From positions 1 to 64,000 of the forward strand of contig NZ_SHMH01000003.1 of NCBI RefSeq assembly GCF_004283755.1: a stretch of 64,000 nucleotides of DNA. The letters run 5' to 3'. This stretch comes from Pseudoxanthomonas winnipegensis (GTDB lineage Bacteria; Pseudomonadota; Gammaproteobacteria; Xanthomonadales; Xanthomonadaceae). The notes beneath the pieces are model-generated. The model searched no databases, had not been told where the DNA came from, and was given only the letters and a program-made list of their open reading frames with translations. The position numbers and the translations under genes were made by a program. How positions within the stretch are numbered: the first letter of the stretch is position 1; the number at the start of each line of letters is the position of its first letter. Below are positions 46,945-56,749 of this stretch, piece by piece.

Positions 46945-49593
46945 ATGACCGCCCCCACCTTCAGCAGCAGCCAGGTCCGCCAGGACTTCCTCGATTTCTT
47001 CCGCGCCAAGGGCCACACCATCGTGCCTTCGGCCCCGCTGGTGCCGGGCAACGACCCGACCCTGCTGTTCACCAATTCGGGCATGGTCCAGTTCAAGGAC
47101 GTGTTCCTCGGCGCGGAGAAGCGCAGCTACGTGCGCGCGGCCGACGTCCAACGCTGCCTGCGCGCCGGCGGCAAGCACAACGACCTGGATTCGGTCGGCT
47201 ATACCGCGCGCCACCACACCTTCTTCGAAATGCTGGGCAACTGGTCCTTCGGCGACTATTTCAAGAAGGAGGCCATCGCCTGGGCCTGGGAGCTGCTGAC
47301 CCAGGTCTGGAAGCTGCCGGCCGAGCGCCTGCTGGTCACCGTCTACCACACCGACGATGAGGCCTACGGCCTGTGGCACGACGTGATCGGCGTGCCCGCC
47401 GAGCGCATCGTCCGTATCGGCGACAACAAGGGCGCGCCCTACGCCTCGGACAACTTCTGGCAGATGGCTGACACCGGCCCATGCGGGCCGTGCACCGAGA
47501 TCTTCTACGACCACGGCGCGCACATCGCCGGCGGCCCGCCGGGCTCGCCGGACGAGGACGGCGACCGCTTCATCGAGATCTGGAACCTGGTGTTCATGCA
47601 GTTCGACCGCCAGCCCGACGGCGCCCTGGTGCCGCTTCCGGCGCCGTGCGTGGACACCGGCATGGGCCTGGAGCGGCTGGTGGCGGTGCTGCAGCACGTG
47701 CACAGCAACTACGAGATCGACCTGTTCCAGGCGCTGATCCGCAAGGCCGCCGAGCTCACCGGCACGGCCGACCTGGAGAACAAGTCGCTGCGCGTGATCG
47801 CCGATCACATCCGCGCCTGTTCGTTCCTGATCGTGGACGGCGTGCTGCCGTCCAACGAAGGCCGCGGCTACGTGCTGCGCCGGATCATCCGCCGCGCCTT
47901 GCGCCATGGCTGGATGCTGGGCGTGCGCCAGCCGTTCTTCAGCCAGCTGGTGCCGACCCTGGTGGCGCTGATGGGCGAGGCTTACCCGGAGTTGGCGCAG
48001 AAGCAGGACTTCGTCGAGCGCGCGCTGCGCGCCGAGGAAGAGCGCTTCGCCGAGACCCTCGACGCCGGCATGCGCATCTTCGAGGACGTGGCCGCGCGCG
48101 CGCAGGGCAGCATTCCCGGCGCCGACGCGTTCCGCCTGTACGACACCTACGGCTTCCCGGTCGACCTGACCGCCGACATCGCCCGCGAGCGCGGCATGGA
48201 CGTGGACATGGCCGGCTTCGAGGCGGCCATGGAGCAGCAGCGCCAGACCGCGCGCGCGGCCGGCAAGTTCTCCGGCGGCACCGCGCTGCCGGCCGAGCTG
48301 GTCGCACAGCTCACGCCGACCGAGTTCCTGGGTTATGACCAGCTGCAGGCCGATGGCCTCAAGATTGTCGCCCTCCTGCACGACGGCCGCCCGGTGCAGC
48401 GCCTGGAGGCCGGCCAGTCCGGTCTGGTGCTGCTGGATCGCACCCCGTTCTACGCCGAGTCCGGCGGCCAGGTCGGCGACACCGGCCGGCTGCAGGGCGC
48501 CGGCGGCGCGTTCGCGGTCAGCGACACGCTCAAGCTGGCCGGCCAGTTCCATGGTCACCTGGGCCAGGTCGAGCACGGCGCGTTGGCGGTCGGCGATGTC
48601 GTCGCCGGCGAGATCGACGCCCAGCGCCGCGGCGCGACCATCCTCAACCATTCGGCCACCCACCTGCTGCACGCCGCGCTGCGCTCGCTGCTGGGCACCC
48701 ACGTGCAGCAGAAGGGCTCGCTGGTGGCGCCGGACCGGCTGCGCTTCGACTTCTCCCACTTCCAGCCGGTGAGCCCGGCGGAGCTGGCCGAGATCGAGCG
48801 CCGGGTCAACGCCGAGGTCCGCGCCAACCACCAGGCCGAGATCCACAACATGGGCATGCAGGAGGCCCTGGACTTCGGTGCGATGGCGCTGTTCGGCGAG
48901 AAGTACGGCGAGCGCGTGCGCGTGCTGCGCATGGGCGATACCTCGACCGAGCTGTGCGGCGGCACCCATGTGCAGCGCACCGGCGACATCGGCTTGTTCA
49001 AGATCGTCAGCGAAAGCGGCGTGTCCGCCGGCGTGCGCCGCATCGAGGCGGTGACCGGGCAGGGCGCGCTGGACTATGTCGATGGCGAAGAGCGTCGCCT
49101 AAGCGAGGCCGCCGGCCTGCTCGGCGGCAGCGCGGCCGAGGTGGTCGAGCGCATCCGCCAGCTCACCGAGCGCCAGCGCAAGCTGGAGCGCGAGCTGGAA
49201 AGCCTCAAGGCCAAGGCCGCTTCCGGCGCCACCGCGGACCTGGCCGGCCAGGCGGTCGAGGTGGACGGCATCAAGGTCCTGGCGGCGCGTCTGGAAGGCT
49301 TCGACGCCAAGGCCCTGCGCGATGCAGTGGACCGCCTCAAGCAGCAGTTGGGCGACACCGTGATCCTGCTGGCCGGCACCGAGGGCGGCAAGGCGGCCCT
49401 GGTGGCCGGCGTGAACGGTGCCGCAATGGGCCGGGTCAAGGCGGGGGAACTGCTGGGTCACGTCGCCGGTCTGATTGGCGGCAAGGGCGGCGGTCGCCCG
49501 GACCTGGCCCAGGGTGGTGGCGAGGACGGGCCCGCCCTTGCTTCTGCGCTGGCTGGGGTCACTTCTTGGGTGGCGCAGCGCCTGGCGGCATAA
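46945..49593 (+). CDS. alaS: Alanyl-tRNA synthetase
   Basis: Class II synthetase of 882 aa charging tRNA-Ala and editing mischarged Ser and Gly. The catalytic core starts at residue 1 ([17 protein letters not shown]) with motif 2 near [18 protein letters not shown]; the editing domain carries the zinc ligands HSATH and CGGTH; the C-terminal domain includes the Gly-rich DHHA1 region ([15 protein letters not shown]). Length and order are standard. It follows recX by 114 bp and precedes csrA, as in relatives. Confidence 0.98.
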   Translation: MTAPTFSSSQVRQDFLDFFRAKGHTIVPSAPLVPGNDPTLLFTNSGMVQFKDVFLGAEKRSYVRAADVQRCLRAGGKHNDLDSVGYTARHHTFFEMLGNWSFGDYFKKEAIAWAWELLTQVWKLPAERLLVTVYHTDDEAYGLWHDVIGVPAERIVRIGDNKGAPYASDNFWQMADTGPCGPCTEIFYDHGAHIAGGPPGSPDEDGDRFIEIWNLVFMQFDRQPDGALVPLPAPCVDTGMGLERLVAVLQHVHSNYEIDLFQALIRKAAELTGTADLENKSLRVIADHIRACSFLIVDGVLPSNEGRGYVLRRIIRRALRHGWMLGVRQPFFSQLVPTLVALMGEAYPELAQKQDFVERALRAEEERFAETLDAGMRIFEDVAARAQGSIPGADAFRLYDTYGFPVDLTADIARERGMDVDMAGFEAAMEQQRQTARAAGKFSGGTALPAELVAQLTPTEFLGYDQLQADGLKIVALLHDGRPVQRLEAGQSGLVLLDRTPFYAESGGQVGDTGRLQGAGGAFAVSDTLKLAGQFHGHLGQVEHGALAVGDVVAGEIDAQRRGATILNHSATHLLHAALRSLLGTHVQQKGSLVAPDRLRFDFSHFQPVSPAELAEIERRVNAEVRANHQAEIHNMGMQEALDFGAMALFGEKYGERVRVLRMGDTSTELCGGTHVQRTGDIGLFKIVSESGVSAGVRRIEAVTGQGALDYVDGEERRLSEAAGLLGGSAAEVVERIRQLTERQRKLERELESLKAKAASGATADLAGQAVEVDGIKVLAARLEGFDAKALRDAVDRLKQQLGDTVILLAGTEGGKAALVAGVNGAAMGRVKAGELLGHVAGLIGGKGGGRPDLAQGGGEDGPALASALAGVTSWVAQRLAA

Positions 49594-49701
49594 GCCCGAC
49601 GCCTTTTCCCTTGCGGCTGGAGGTGACCGGCCGCTACCATGTTTCACGTCCATGAACTTATCTGGAAGCGTTTTTGGCACTACGCGGGCCAAATGCTTCC
49701 A

Positions 49702-49720
49702 CCGGCTATACGCTAGCCGG
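49702..49720 (+). promoter_or_regulatory. Hairpin ahead of the csrA ribosome site
   Basis: CCGGCTA and TAGCCGG form a perfect 7-bp stem with a 5-base loop, followed by the csrA ribosome site ACGGAG. GGA triplets lie in the loop-proximal ribosome-site region and further upstream, the kind of site CsrA binds. An autoregulatory leader is possible. Confidence 0.4.
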
Positions 49721-49736
49721 CCTACGGAGAATTGAA

Positions 49737-49946
49737 ATGCTGATCTTGACTCGCCGTGTCGGCGAAACCCTGATGATCGGAGATTCGGTCTCAGTCACCG
49801 TCCTCGGCGTGAAAGGCAACCAGGTGCGCATCGGGATCACCGCGCCCAAGGACGTTGCCGTGCATCGCGAGGAGATCTACCAGCGCATCCAGCGTGGCGA
49901 TGAGGCCGGCGCCGACGATCGCGTCGAAGGCAACAGCTCCAACTGA
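49737..49946 (+). CDS. csrA: Carbon storage regulator CsrA (RsmA)
   Basis: RNA-binding dimer of 69 aa that controls translation and decay of mRNAs through GGA sites; called RsmA in Xanthomonas, where it affects virulence, motility and biofilm. The sequence [20 protein letters not shown] and [11 protein letters not shown] is intact, and the C-terminal eight residues are a variable tail. A GGAG ribosome site precedes the ATG. A longer in-frame start at 49674 is not supported. tRNA-Ser follows. Confidence 0.97.
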   Translation: MLILTRRVGETLMIGDSVSVTVLGVKGNQVRIGITAPKDVAVHREEIYQRIQRGDEAGADDRVEGNSSN

Positions 49947-49954
49947 CAGAATGT

Positions 49955-49983
49955 TTGCCGTGGAGGCGTTCAGCCGGTATCCT
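49955..49983 (+). promoter_or_regulatory. Promoter of tRNA-Ser
   Basis: TTGCCG (49955-49960) and TATCCT (49978-49983) are 17 bp apart, 38 bp before the tRNA gene. The same -35 hexamer is used at tRNA-Glu. A GC-rich discriminator follows, as in stringently controlled promoters. Confidence 0.6.
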
Positions 49984-50021
49984 TGCCGGCCGTCGCGCAA
50001 TGCCACGGCACGATGTTGTTC

Positions 50022-50114
50022 GGAGTGATGCCCGAGAGGCCGAAGGGGCTCCCCTGCTAAGGGAGTATAGGGTCAAAAGCTCTATCGAGGGTTCGAATCC
50101 CTCTCACTCCGCCA
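50022..50114 (+). tRNA. tRNA-Ser (GCU)
   Basis: Class II tRNA with acceptor stem GGAGTGA/TCACTCC, a long variable arm, anticodon loop CTGCTAA giving anticodon GCU (reads AGC/AGU), T-loop GTTCGAATC and encoded CCA. A terminator follows. Confidence 0.97.
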
Positions 50115-50121
50115 GTCCTTG

Positions 50122-50145
50122 AAACCCGCCTTCCGGCGGGTTTTT
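50122..50145 (+). terminator. Rho-independent terminator of tRNA-Ser
   Basis: AAACCCGCC and GGCGGGTTT pair around TTCC, followed by further T residues. Confidence 0.92.
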
Positions 50146-50503
50146 CGTATGCGCGATTCGGTAGCCGAAGTGCGGAATCGAATGCATGCCTGGTCGTCCA
50201 TTGCCGCGCGTGTGGCACGCATTCGCGCCTAAGCGCGGCGTGCGATCGCGATGGCATTCGGCGTGCGCCGTGCGAGGGGCCAGGCGCATGCGCCTCGACG
50301 ATTCACCGTGAGGGCTCCTGTAGTGCAATGGCGTAAGTAGCGCCTACTGTTCGCGCATCTAGACCACGCAAGCGTAGCGACTCGGCGATCGCGTCGACGC
50401 GCGCAGATGGTCCGCCCGTTGTGCCGTGACATCGGCTCAGAAGTGCCGAAGAGAAGCCGGGGCGCCCCGGAACCGCGCCATGGCTCGGCGGAAAACAGGC
50501 AAC
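50146..50503. other. Gene-free spacer between tRNA-Ser and tRNA-Arg terminators
   Basis: About 360 bp with no gene, RNA or repeat that I recognise. One short inverted segment GGCG-TAAGTA-GCGCC is near 50330. ORFs in this stretch start inside the tRNA genes or lack any family features. No truncated tRNA copy or attachment-site duplicate was seen. Confidence 0.5.
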
Positions 50504-50531
50504 AAAAAAGCCAGTGGAGTCCACTGGCTTT
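50504..50531 (-). terminator. Rho-independent terminator of tRNA-Arg
   Basis: On the minus strand AAAGCCAGTGGA pairs with TCCACTGGCTTT across one base (effective loop of three or more), followed by a run of T. Confidence 0.92.
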
Positions 50532-50544
50532 CTTGTCTTTGTAG

Positions 50545-50621
50545 TGGCGCGCCCGGAGAGATTCGAACTCCCGACCGCCTGGTTCGTAGCCAGGTACTCT
50601 ATCCAGCTGAGCTACGGGCGC
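50545..50621 (-). tRNA. tRNA-Arg (ACG)
   Basis: Acceptor GCGCCCG/CGGGCGC, D arm GTAGCTCAGCTGGATAGAG, anticodon stem CCTGG/CCAGG with loop CTACGAA (anticodon ACG, read as inosine), T arm GGAGTTCGAATCTCTCC, encoded CCA. 77 bases with CCA. Confidence 0.97.
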
Positions 50622-50637
50622 GCTGCGAAGGAGCGAG

Positions 50638-50666
50638 ATTATTCGGGTTTCGGGCCATCGCGTCAA
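50638..50666 (-). promoter_or_regulatory. Promoter of tRNA-Arg
   Basis: On the minus strand TTGACG (50661-50666) and AATAAT (50638-50643) are 17 bp apart, 17 bp before the tRNA, with an AT-rich stretch upstream that could act as an UP element. Confidence 0.75.
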
Positions 50667-50764
50667 CACCTTTTCTCAACTTTTGTAGCGTGCCGCCGCC
50701 GATGCTGACGCGGTGCCGTCGTCAGGCGGGCAGCATGCAGTCGGTGCGCGCGATCCGCCGCGCT

Positions 50765-51772
50765 TTAGACCCCGTAATACTCCCGGTACCACGCCACGAA
50801 CGCGGCGATGCCGGTCTGGATGGTCGTGGACGGCGCGTAGCCCACGTCGCGCTGCAGGGCGCTGACGTCGGCGAAGGTATCGGGCACATCGCCAGGCTGC
50901 AGCGGCAGCAGCTTGCGCACGGCCTTGACGCCGAGCGCGCGCTCCAGGGTGTCGATGTAGTCCAGCAGCTGCACCGGCGCGCTGTTGCCGATGTTGTAGA
51001 CCCGGTACGGCGCATCCGAGGTGGCGGGGTTGGGCTGCAGCAGGTCGTAGTGCGGATCGGGCCCGGGAACATGATCGAGTGTGCGGATCACGCCTTCGAC
51101 GATGTCGTCGATGTAGGTGAAGTCGCGCGTGTGCTGGCCGTTGTTGAACAGCTCGATCGGCTCACCGGCCAGGATGCGCCGGGTGAACTGGAACAGCGCC
51201 ATGTCCGGCCGACCCCAGGGGCCGTAGACGGTGAAGAAGCGCAGACCCGTGGTCGGCAGGCGATAGAGATGGCTATAGGTGTGCGCCATCAGCTCGTTGG
51301 CCTTCTTGCTGGCCGCGTACAGGCTCAAGGGATGATCGACGCTGTCCTCCACGGCGAACGGCAGCTTGCGGTTGCCGCCGTAGACCGAACTGGACGAGGC
51401 GTAGACCAGGTGCCCGACCTCGCGATGGCGGCAGGCCTCCAGGATGTTCATGAAGCCGACCAGATTGCTTTCCACATAGGCGTGCGGATTGACCAGCGAA
51501 TAGCGCACGCCGGCCTGCGCGGCGAGGTTGACCACCCGCTCGGGCTTGAACGCGTCGAACGCCGCCTCCAGCGCCGGCCTGTCTTCCAGCGCGCCATGGA
51601 CAAACTGGAAACCCGGCTGCCCGGTCAGGCGCGCCAGGCGCGCCTGCTTGAGCGTGGGATCGTAGTAATCGTTGAGGTTGTCGTAGCCCAGCACGCTGTC
51701 GCCGCGCGCCAGCAGGCGCTCGCTCAGGCGCGCGCCGATGAAACCGGCCGCGCCGGTGACCAGGATCTTCAT
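50765..51772 (-). CDS. NAD-dependent UDP-sugar (uronate) 4-epimerase
   Basis: Extended SDR epimerase of 335 aa. The motif [11 protein letters not shown] is at residues 6-16; the catalytic pair lies in YAASKKAN, and [14 protein letters not shown] precedes it. The strand [20 protein letters not shown] is characteristic of the UDP-glucuronate 4-epimerase (LspL/CapI-type) branch. The adjacent upstream gene encodes a TviB-type dehydrogenase, so the natural substrate could be the UDP-N-acetyl uronic acid instead. It ends before tRNA-Arg. The role is to supply sugar nucleotides for a surface polysaccharide; no glycosyltransferases are nearby. Confidence 0.87.
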   Translation of the reverse strand: MKILVTGAAGFIGARLSERLLARGDSVLGYDNLNDYYDPTLKQARLARLTGQPGFQFVHGALEDRPALEAAFDAFKPERVVNLAAQAGVRYSLVNPHAYVESNLVGFMNILEACRHREVGHLVYASSSSVYGGNRKLPFAVEDSVDHPLSLYAASKKANELMAHTYSHLYRLPTTGLRFFTVYGPWGRPDMALFQFTRRILAGEPIELFNNGQHTRDFTYIDDIVEGVIRTLDHVPGPDPHYDLLQPNPATSDAPYRVYNIGNSAPVQLLDYIDTLERALGVKAVRKLLPLQPGDVPDTFADVSALQRDVGYAPSTTIQTGIAAFVAWYREYYGV

Positions 51773-51806
51773 GGTGTGGATCTCGTCTTCGAAATCATGG
51801 GAAGCG

Positions 51807-53090
51807 TCACAGGCGCGCATCGACCAGGCTGCGGTCCAGCACGCGCTGCACGTCGAACAGCACGCCGTCCTGGCGCAGCAGCGCGCGGATGCCGGCGGCG
51901 CCCAGGGCGATGAACTCGCGGTGCGCCACGGCCAGGATCACCGCGTCGTAGTGCGCCGCCGCGGGTGCGTCCAGCAGGGTCAGGCCGTATTCGTGGTGTG
52001 CCTGCTGCGCATCGACCCAGGGATCGTGGATGTCCGGCGCGATGCCGAACTGGCCCAGCTCGGCCACAATGTCCACCACGCGCGTGTTGCGCAGGTCCGG
52101 GCAGTCCTGCTTGAACGCCAAGCCCAGCACCAGCACGCGCGCGCCGGCCACGGCCAGGCCGCGCTGGGCCATCAGCTTGATCGTGCGCTGGGCCACGTGC
52201 GCGCCCATGCCGTCGTTGATGCGGCGTCCGGCCAGGATCACCTCCGGGTGATGGCCGACCTGCTGCGCCTTGTGGGTGAGGTAGTAGGGGTCCACGCCGA
52301 TGCAGTGGCCGCCGACCAGGCCGGGCTTGAAGCCGAGGAAGTTCCACTTGGTGCCGGCCGCGGCCAGCACGTCGCCGGTATCGATCCCCAAGCGATGGAA
52401 CAGCAGGGCCAGTTCGTTGACCAAGGCGATGTTGACGTCGCGCTGGGTGTTCTCGATCACCTTGGCCGCCTCGGCCACGCGGATGCTCGGCGCGCAGTGC
52501 GTGCCGGCCGGCACGATCGCGCGGTAGAGCGCGTCCACGCGCGCGGCCGCCTCCGGGGTCGAGCCGGAGGTCACCTTGACGATGGTCTCCACCCGATGTT
52601 CGCGGTCGCCCGGGTTGATGCGCTCGGGGCTGTAGCCGGCATGGAAGTCGCGGTTGAACACCAGGCCCGATTCGGCCTCGATGATCGGCACGCAGATCTC
52701 TTCGGTCGCGCCGGGGTAGACGGTGGATTCGAAGATCGCCAGGCCTCCGCGGCGGATCGCGCGTCCCACCGTGCGGCTGGCCGCCTCCAGCGCACTCAGG
52801 TCCGGGCGTTTGTAGGCATCGACCGGCGTGGGCACGGTGACGATGAAGACCTCGCAGCCGGCCAGGTCGGCCGCATCGTCGCTGCAGCGCAGGCCGGTGG
52901 CCGCGCGCAGCGCCTCGCTCGAGGTCTCCAGCGTGCGGTCGTGGCCCGCCTGCAGTTCGGCCACGCGCGTGGCATCCAGGTCGTAGCCGATCGTGGCGGT
53001 CTGCCTGCCGAAGGCCACCGCCAGCGGCAGGCCGACATAGCCCAGGCCGATGATGGCGATCTTCGGTGCAGGAGAGAGCGTGTGGGACAT
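51807..53090 (-). CDS. tviB: UDP-N-acetylglucosamine 6-dehydrogenase (TviB/WbpA-type)
   Basis: Nucleotide-sugar dehydrogenase of 427 aa that oxidises the C6 hydroxyl of UDP-GlcNAc (or a related UDP-sugar) twice, forming the uronate. The NAD-binding [10 protein letters not shown] motif is at residues 15-24; the catalytic cysteine is in [14 protein letters not shown]; the phrases [14 protein letters not shown] and [10 protein letters not shown] place it in the TviB branch rather than UDP-glucose dehydrogenase. It lies 34 bp upstream of the uronate epimerase gene on the same strand, probably one operon. ATG 53090 chosen for the family start. Confidence 0.87.
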   Translation of the reverse strand: MSHTLSPAPKIAIIGLGYVGLPLAVAFGRQTATIGYDLDATRVAELQAGHDRTLETSSEALRAATGLRCSDDAADLAGCEVFIVTVPTPVDAYKRPDLSALEAASRTVGRAIRRGGLAIFESTVYPGATEEICVPIIEAESGLVFNRDFHAGYSPERINPGDREHRVETIVKVTSGSTPEAAARVDALYRAIVPAGTHCAPSIRVAEAAKVIENTQRDVNIALVNELALLFHRLGIDTGDVLAAAGTKWNFLGFKPGLVGGHCIGVDPYYLTHKAQQVGHHPEVILAGRRINDGMGAHVAQRTIKLMAQRGLAVAGARVLVLGLAFKQDCPDLRNTRVVDIVAELGQFGIAPDIHDPWVDAQQAHHEYGLTLLDAPAAAHYDAVILAVAHREFIALGAAGIRALLRQDGVLFDVQRVLDRSLVDARL

Positions 53091-53157
53091 GCGCGAGTCG
53101 TTTCCGGAATCCGACGCATAGCATCGCACCGCGCCGCCATCGGCGCGACGACGCAGC

Positions 53158-54006
53158 TCAGTCGAGCGAAGCCGCCAGCCGCTGTGCGACCGGGTCCGGC
53201 TTGCGCATCCAGGCGAAGTGATCGGGTGTGGTCCCAAGCGCCTGACGGTCCAGCACGGCCACGCTGCGTGGACTGGCGTGCGCGAACTTCTCCATCAGCG
53301 CGCGCAGCGAGGCGGGCGGCGCCAGCCAGTCCTGCGCGAACAGCAGCCCTGTCGTGGGGATCGTGCATGCGGCCATGGCGGCGTCGATGTCCACGTCCAT
53401 GCCTTGACCGGCGTAGCGCCCGCCCAGGCCCACACGGCTCCAGTCCTCGATCAGGCCGCGCGCCTCGTTGCCGCCGAAGCCGATGCGATGGCCGGGCAGG
53501 GCGCCGCGACGGCGCGCAAGCCAAGGCAGGAACCGGTACGCCAGCGGCAGCACCGGTCCGCGCGGCAGGGGGAAGGTGCGCCAGTACGGCGTGCCGCTGG
53601 CGACCAGCCACAGCGCGTCGAAGGGCGTGTCGGTCAGTGCGGCATGGCAGCCGGCCAGTTGCCCACCCAGGCTGTGGCCCCCGATCAGGCACGGCAGGCC
53701 GGGCTGCGCCTCGCGCATCGCCTGCGCGCTGACGGGGAGATCGAGCGTCAGCAGTTGGCGATAGCCCCAGTCCACCTCGCGCGAGGCCCTCCAGCTGCTG
53801 CTGCCATGGCCGCGCGCCTCATGCAGGAACACGGCGACGCCGCGTTCGGCCAGGGCCTCGGCCAGCGGCACGTAGTGGCGTGCCGCCACGCCCAGCGCCG
53901 GCAGCCACAGCAGGCTGGCCCGCGGCTGGGCCGGGACGCGGCGCAGCAGCGTCCAGCGATGGCCGTCGCTGGCCTGCAGCGGCAGGCCCTCGTGCGCCTC
54001 AGCCAT
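53158..54006 (-). CDS. Alpha/beta hydrolase
   Basis: Cytoplasmic hydrolase-fold protein of 282 aa. The nucleophile elbow is GGHSLGGQ; the oxyanion strand is LLWLPALGVAARHY; an aspartate (FAQDWLAPP) and a C-terminal histidine (TPDHFAWMR) complete the triad. There is no signal peptide. Many relatives are annotated as lysophospholipase-like or esterase proteins; the substrate cannot be told from sequence. The gene is on the same strand as the UDP-sugar genes, 67 bp upstream of tviB, and follows phoH by 60 bp. Confidence 0.8.
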   Translation of the reverse strand: MAEAHEGLPLQASDGHRWTLLRRVPAQPRASLLWLPALGVAARHYVPLAEALAERGVAVFLHEARGHGSSSWRASREVDWGYRQLLTLDLPVSAQAMREAQPGLPCLIGGHSLGGQLAGCHAALTDTPFDALWLVASGTPYWRTFPLPRGPVLPLAYRFLPWLARRRGALPGHRIGFGGNEARGLIEDWSRVGLGGRYAGQGMDVDIDAAMAACTIPTTGLLFAQDWLAPPASLRALMEKFAHASPRSVAVLDRQALGTTPDHFAWMRKPDPVAQRLAASLD

Positions 54007-54066
54007 GGCCCCGCGCCTCGCGCCGCCTGCGCCGTGGCCCGGGCCGGCGCGCGCCGGCCGCTGGCG

Positions 54067-55470
54067 TCACAGCACTTCCGAGGCGAAGTCGGCCAGGCGC
54101 GAGCGCTCGCCGCGACGCAGGGTGATGTGCGCGCTGTGCGCCCAGCCCTTGAAGCGGTCCACCGCGTAGGTCAGGCCCGAGGTGGTCTCGGTCAGGTACG
54201 GGGTGTCGATCTGCTCGACATTGCCCAGGCAGACGATCTTGGTGCCAGGACCTGCGCGGGTGATCAGCGTCTTCATCTGCTTGGGCGTGAGGTTCTGCGC
54301 CTCGTCGATGATCAGGTAGCGGCTGAGGAAGGTGCGGCCGCGCATGAAGTTCATCGAGCGGATCTTGATGCGGCTGGCGAGCAGGTCGTTGGTCGCCTGC
54401 CGGCCCCAGGCGCCGCCTTCCTGGTTATGCGTGAGCACTTCCAGGTTGTCGGTCAGCGCGCCCATCCACGGCGTCATCTTTTCCTCCTCGGTGCCGGGCA
54501 AGAAGCCGATGTCCTCGCCCACGCTGACCGTGGCGCGGGTCATGATGATCTCGCGGTAGCGCTGCTGGTCCATGGTCTGGGCCAGGCCTGCGGCCAGCGC
54601 CAACAGCGTCTTGCCGGTGCCGGCGGTGCCGAGCAGGCTGACGAAATCGATCTCCGGATCCATCAGCGCATTGAGCGCGAAGTTCTGCTCGCGGTTGCGC
54701 GCGCTGATGCCCCATACCGCGTGCTGACCACCGCGGAAGTCGTCGACCAGCGTCAGCGTGGCCTTGCCGTCCGGGTTGACCTTGACCACGCGCAGTTCGA
54801 CTTCGTCCTCGCCCGGCAGGTAGAGGTACTGGTTGGGGAACCAGTCCTCCTCGTCGGCCATGGTTACCTCGTAGCTGGTGCGCCCGCCCTTGTCGCTCCA
54901 GGACTTCAGGTCGCCCTGGTGGCGATGCCAGAAGTCCTCCGGCAGCTGCGTGGCGCCGGTGTAGAGCAGGCTGAAGTCGTCCAGCGCGCGGTCGTTCTCG
55001 TAGTCCTCGGCGACCAGGCCGCTGATCGAGGCCTTGATGCGCAGGTTGATGTCCTTGGACACCAGGATCACCGGCGTGCCCGGATGCTCCTCGCGAAGCT
55101 GCAGCACCGCAGCCAGGATCTTGTTGTCCGGCGCGATGGTGCCGAAGGTGCGGCCCGGGTCGACCGGCTTGAGCTGGAAGTGCAGCTGGCCGATCTGCGA
55201 GGGCTGGCGCAGGCTCAGGCCCTGCGGATGGACCAGCGTGATGCCGAGCTGGATCTGCTGGGCGTCGGCGCCGACGATGAGCTCGTTGAGGAAGCGGCTG
55301 ACCTGGCGCGCGTTGCGGCTGACTTCGGACATGCCCTTCTTGGCATTGTCCAGTTCCTCGATCACCTGCATGGGCAGGAACACATCGTGTTCCTCGAACT
55401 TGAACAGCGCGGTCGGGTCGTGCATCAAGACGTTGGTGTCCAGCACGTAGATGCGCTTGCTTCGGGTCAT
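54067..55470 (-). CDS. PhoH-family PIN domain ATPase (PhoH2)
   Basis: Two-domain protein of 467 aa. The N-terminal PIN-type nuclease domain starts YVLDTNVLMHDPTALF with its acidic residues, and the C-terminal PhoH ATPase carries Walker A GTAGTGKTLLAL and Walker B LIIDEAQNLTPKQ. PhoH2 proteins couple RNA unwinding to cleavage in some bacteria; the role here is unknown. The two domains are joined by an OB-like segment around residues 150-240. It lies between an alpha/beta hydrolase and bcp with gaps of 60-82 bp. ATG 55470 is consistent with the family. Confidence 0.92.
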   Translation of the reverse strand: MTRSKRIYVLDTNVLMHDPTALFKFEEHDVFLPMQVIEELDNAKKGMSEVSRNARQVSRFLNELIVGADAQQIQLGITLVHPQGLSLRQPSQIGQLHFQLKPVDPGRTFGTIAPDNKILAAVLQLREEHPGTPVILVSKDINLRIKASISGLVAEDYENDRALDDFSLLYTGATQLPEDFWHRHQGDLKSWSDKGGRTSYEVTMADEEDWFPNQYLYLPGEDEVELRVVKVNPDGKATLTLVDDFRGGQHAVWGISARNREQNFALNALMDPEIDFVSLLGTAGTGKTLLALAAGLAQTMDQQRYREIIMTRATVSVGEDIGFLPGTEEEKMTPWMGALTDNLEVLTHNQEGGAWGRQATNDLLASRIKIRSMNFMRGRTFLSRYLIIDEAQNLTPKQMKTLITRAGPGTKIVCLGNVEQIDTPYLTETTSGLTYAVDRFKGWAHSAHITLRRGERSRLADFASEVL

Positions 55471-55552
55471 CGGCGGTTCCTGTTGGACGGACAGCAGCAG
55501 GCCACCACGACCCGCGGGGCGGGGTGGTGGGGGTCAAGGAAAACAGTGGGGG

Positions 55553-56035
55553 TCACTGGGATCGGGCGGCCTTGAGCGCGTCGAGCACGGCCTGGGCGTG
55601 GCCGGCGACCTTGACCTTGCGCCACGCCTGCACGATGCGCGCGTCGGGCGAGATCAGAAAGGTGCTGCGTTCGATCCCCAGCACCTGGCGGCCGTACATG
55701 TTCTTCTCGCGGATCACGTCGAAGGCCTTGCACAGCGCCTCGTCGGCATCGCTGACCAGCGGGAAGTCGAATCCCTGCTTGGCGCAGAAGTTGTCGTGCG
55801 ACTTGACCGAATCGCGCGAGACGCCCAGCACCGTGGCGTCCAGCTGCCGGAACTGCGGCAGCAGCGCATTGAACTCCAGCCCTTCGGTGGTGCAGCCCGG
55901 CGTGCTGTCCTTCGGATAGAAGTACAGCACCAGCCAGTGGCCGGCGAAATCGGCAAGCGTGGTGGAGGTGCCGCCGGACAGGGCGAGCGGCAGTTTCAGG
56001 GTGGACTTGGACAGGGCCTGGGCGGCAGGTGCCAT
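55553..56035 (-). CDS. bcp: Thioredoxin-dependent thiol peroxidase Bcp (PrxQ)
   Basis: Peroxiredoxin of 160 aa reducing hydrogen peroxide and organic hydroperoxides. The peroxidatic Cys48 is in DSTPGCTTEG and the resolving Cys84 in HDNFCAKQG. This Cys48/Cys84 arrangement is that described for Xanthomonas campestris PrxQ and differs from E. coli Bcp, where the resolving cysteine is five residues from the first. It follows gcvR with a 2-bp gap, conserved in enterobacteria. Confidence 0.95.
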   Translation of the reverse strand: MAPAAQALSKSTLKLPLALSGGTSTTLADFAGHWLVLYFYPKDSTPGCTTEGLEFNALLPQFRQLDATVLGVSRDSVKSHDNFCAKQGFDFPLVSDADEALCKAFDVIREKNMYGRQVLGIERSTFLISPDARIVQAWRKVKVAGHAQAVLDALKAARSQ

Positions 56036-56037
56036 CG

Positions 56038-56613
56038 TCAGAACTTCATCGGGTCCATGATCGCGTCCAGGTTCAGATGGTCGCAGAATTCGAGGAAATC
56101 GTCGCGCAGCGCGGCGATGTGCATATTGGCCGGCACGCCGATGGTGACCTGCGCCGAGAACATCTCCGCACCGGTCTGCATCGCGCGGTAGCGCGTGGAC
56201 TGCAGGTTCTCGATGGTGATGCCCTGGCGGTCGAAGAAATCGGCCAGCTGGAACAGGATGCCCGGCTTGTCGGCGGCCACCACCTCGACAATGTAGGGCA
56301 GCAGGTTGGACTGCACGACCTTGGCGGCGGTGCGGTACCAGATCAGCTTGAGGCCTTCCTCGCGCTCGAGGCGGGTCAGCATGGCCTCCAGCTTGGCCAC
56401 CGCATCCCAGGAACCGGTGGCCAGCGCCGTCACCGACACGTCCCGCCCGACCGTGGACAGCCGCGCATCGACCAGGTTGCAGCCCGAATCGGCGATCCGA
56501 CGCGTCACGCCCAGCAGGGGCGACTCCGGATGCGTCGTGTAGGCGTTGATCAGGAGGTGGTTTTCGTTCGGCGAAGGCCGGGGCGTTGTGTCAGTCAAAG
56601 GGGCTTCCGGCAT
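56038..56613 (-). CDS. gcvR: Glycine cleavage system transcriptional repressor GcvR (ACT domains)
   Basis: Protein of 191 aa with two ACT ligand-binding domains (LLGVTRRIADSGCNLVDARLS and VVAADKPGILFQLADFFDRQGITIENL, in overlapping parts). In E. coli GcvR binds glycine and acts against GcvA on the gcv operon. The gcvR-bcp pair diverging from dapA-bamC reproduces the E. coli neighbourhood, supporting orthology. The N-terminal 25 residues are a Pro/Thr-rich extension. ATG 56613 is chosen as family start. Confidence 0.9.
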   Translation of the reverse strand: MPEAPLTDTTPRPSPNENHLLINAYTTHPESPLLGVTRRIADSGCNLVDARLSTVGRDVSVTALATGSWDAVAKLEAMLTRLEREEGLKLIWYRTAAKVVQSNLLPYIVEVVAADKPGILFQLADFFDRQGITIENLQSTRYRAMQTGAEMFSAQVTIGVPANMHIAALRDDFLEFCDHLNLDAIMDPMKF

Positions 56614-56749
56614 TGCAACGAGTCTGAATGGCGCCCGGGAGGGGGCCGATGAAGCGCGGCCAGCATACTTGCCCGTCCTTTCGCGCCGCAAGTAACATCG
56701 CTGCCCGTGCGCGGCGTTCCGTGCGTATCACTCCCTACAGGCGAAGCGC

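Noticed and set aside
46870..48969. A 699-residue minus-strand frame opposite alaS
   Set aside because: Antisense shadow of alaS, His/Gln/Arg-rich with no motif.
50057..50257. Short ORFs starting in tRNA-Ser that read like RTLDRAF
   Set aside because: A well-known translation artefact of tRNA genes.
50022..50621. tRNA-associated genomic island
   Set aside because: No integrase or direct repeat of the tRNA 3' end was seen next to tRNA-Ser or tRNA-Arg.
50426..50708. ORFs over tRNA-Arg reading RFELPTAW and similar
   Set aside because: Same tRNA translation artefact; overlaps the terminator.
53218..55575. A 785-residue plus-strand frame opposite the hydrolase and phoH
   Set aside because: Crosses two convincing genes on the other strand; shadow composition.
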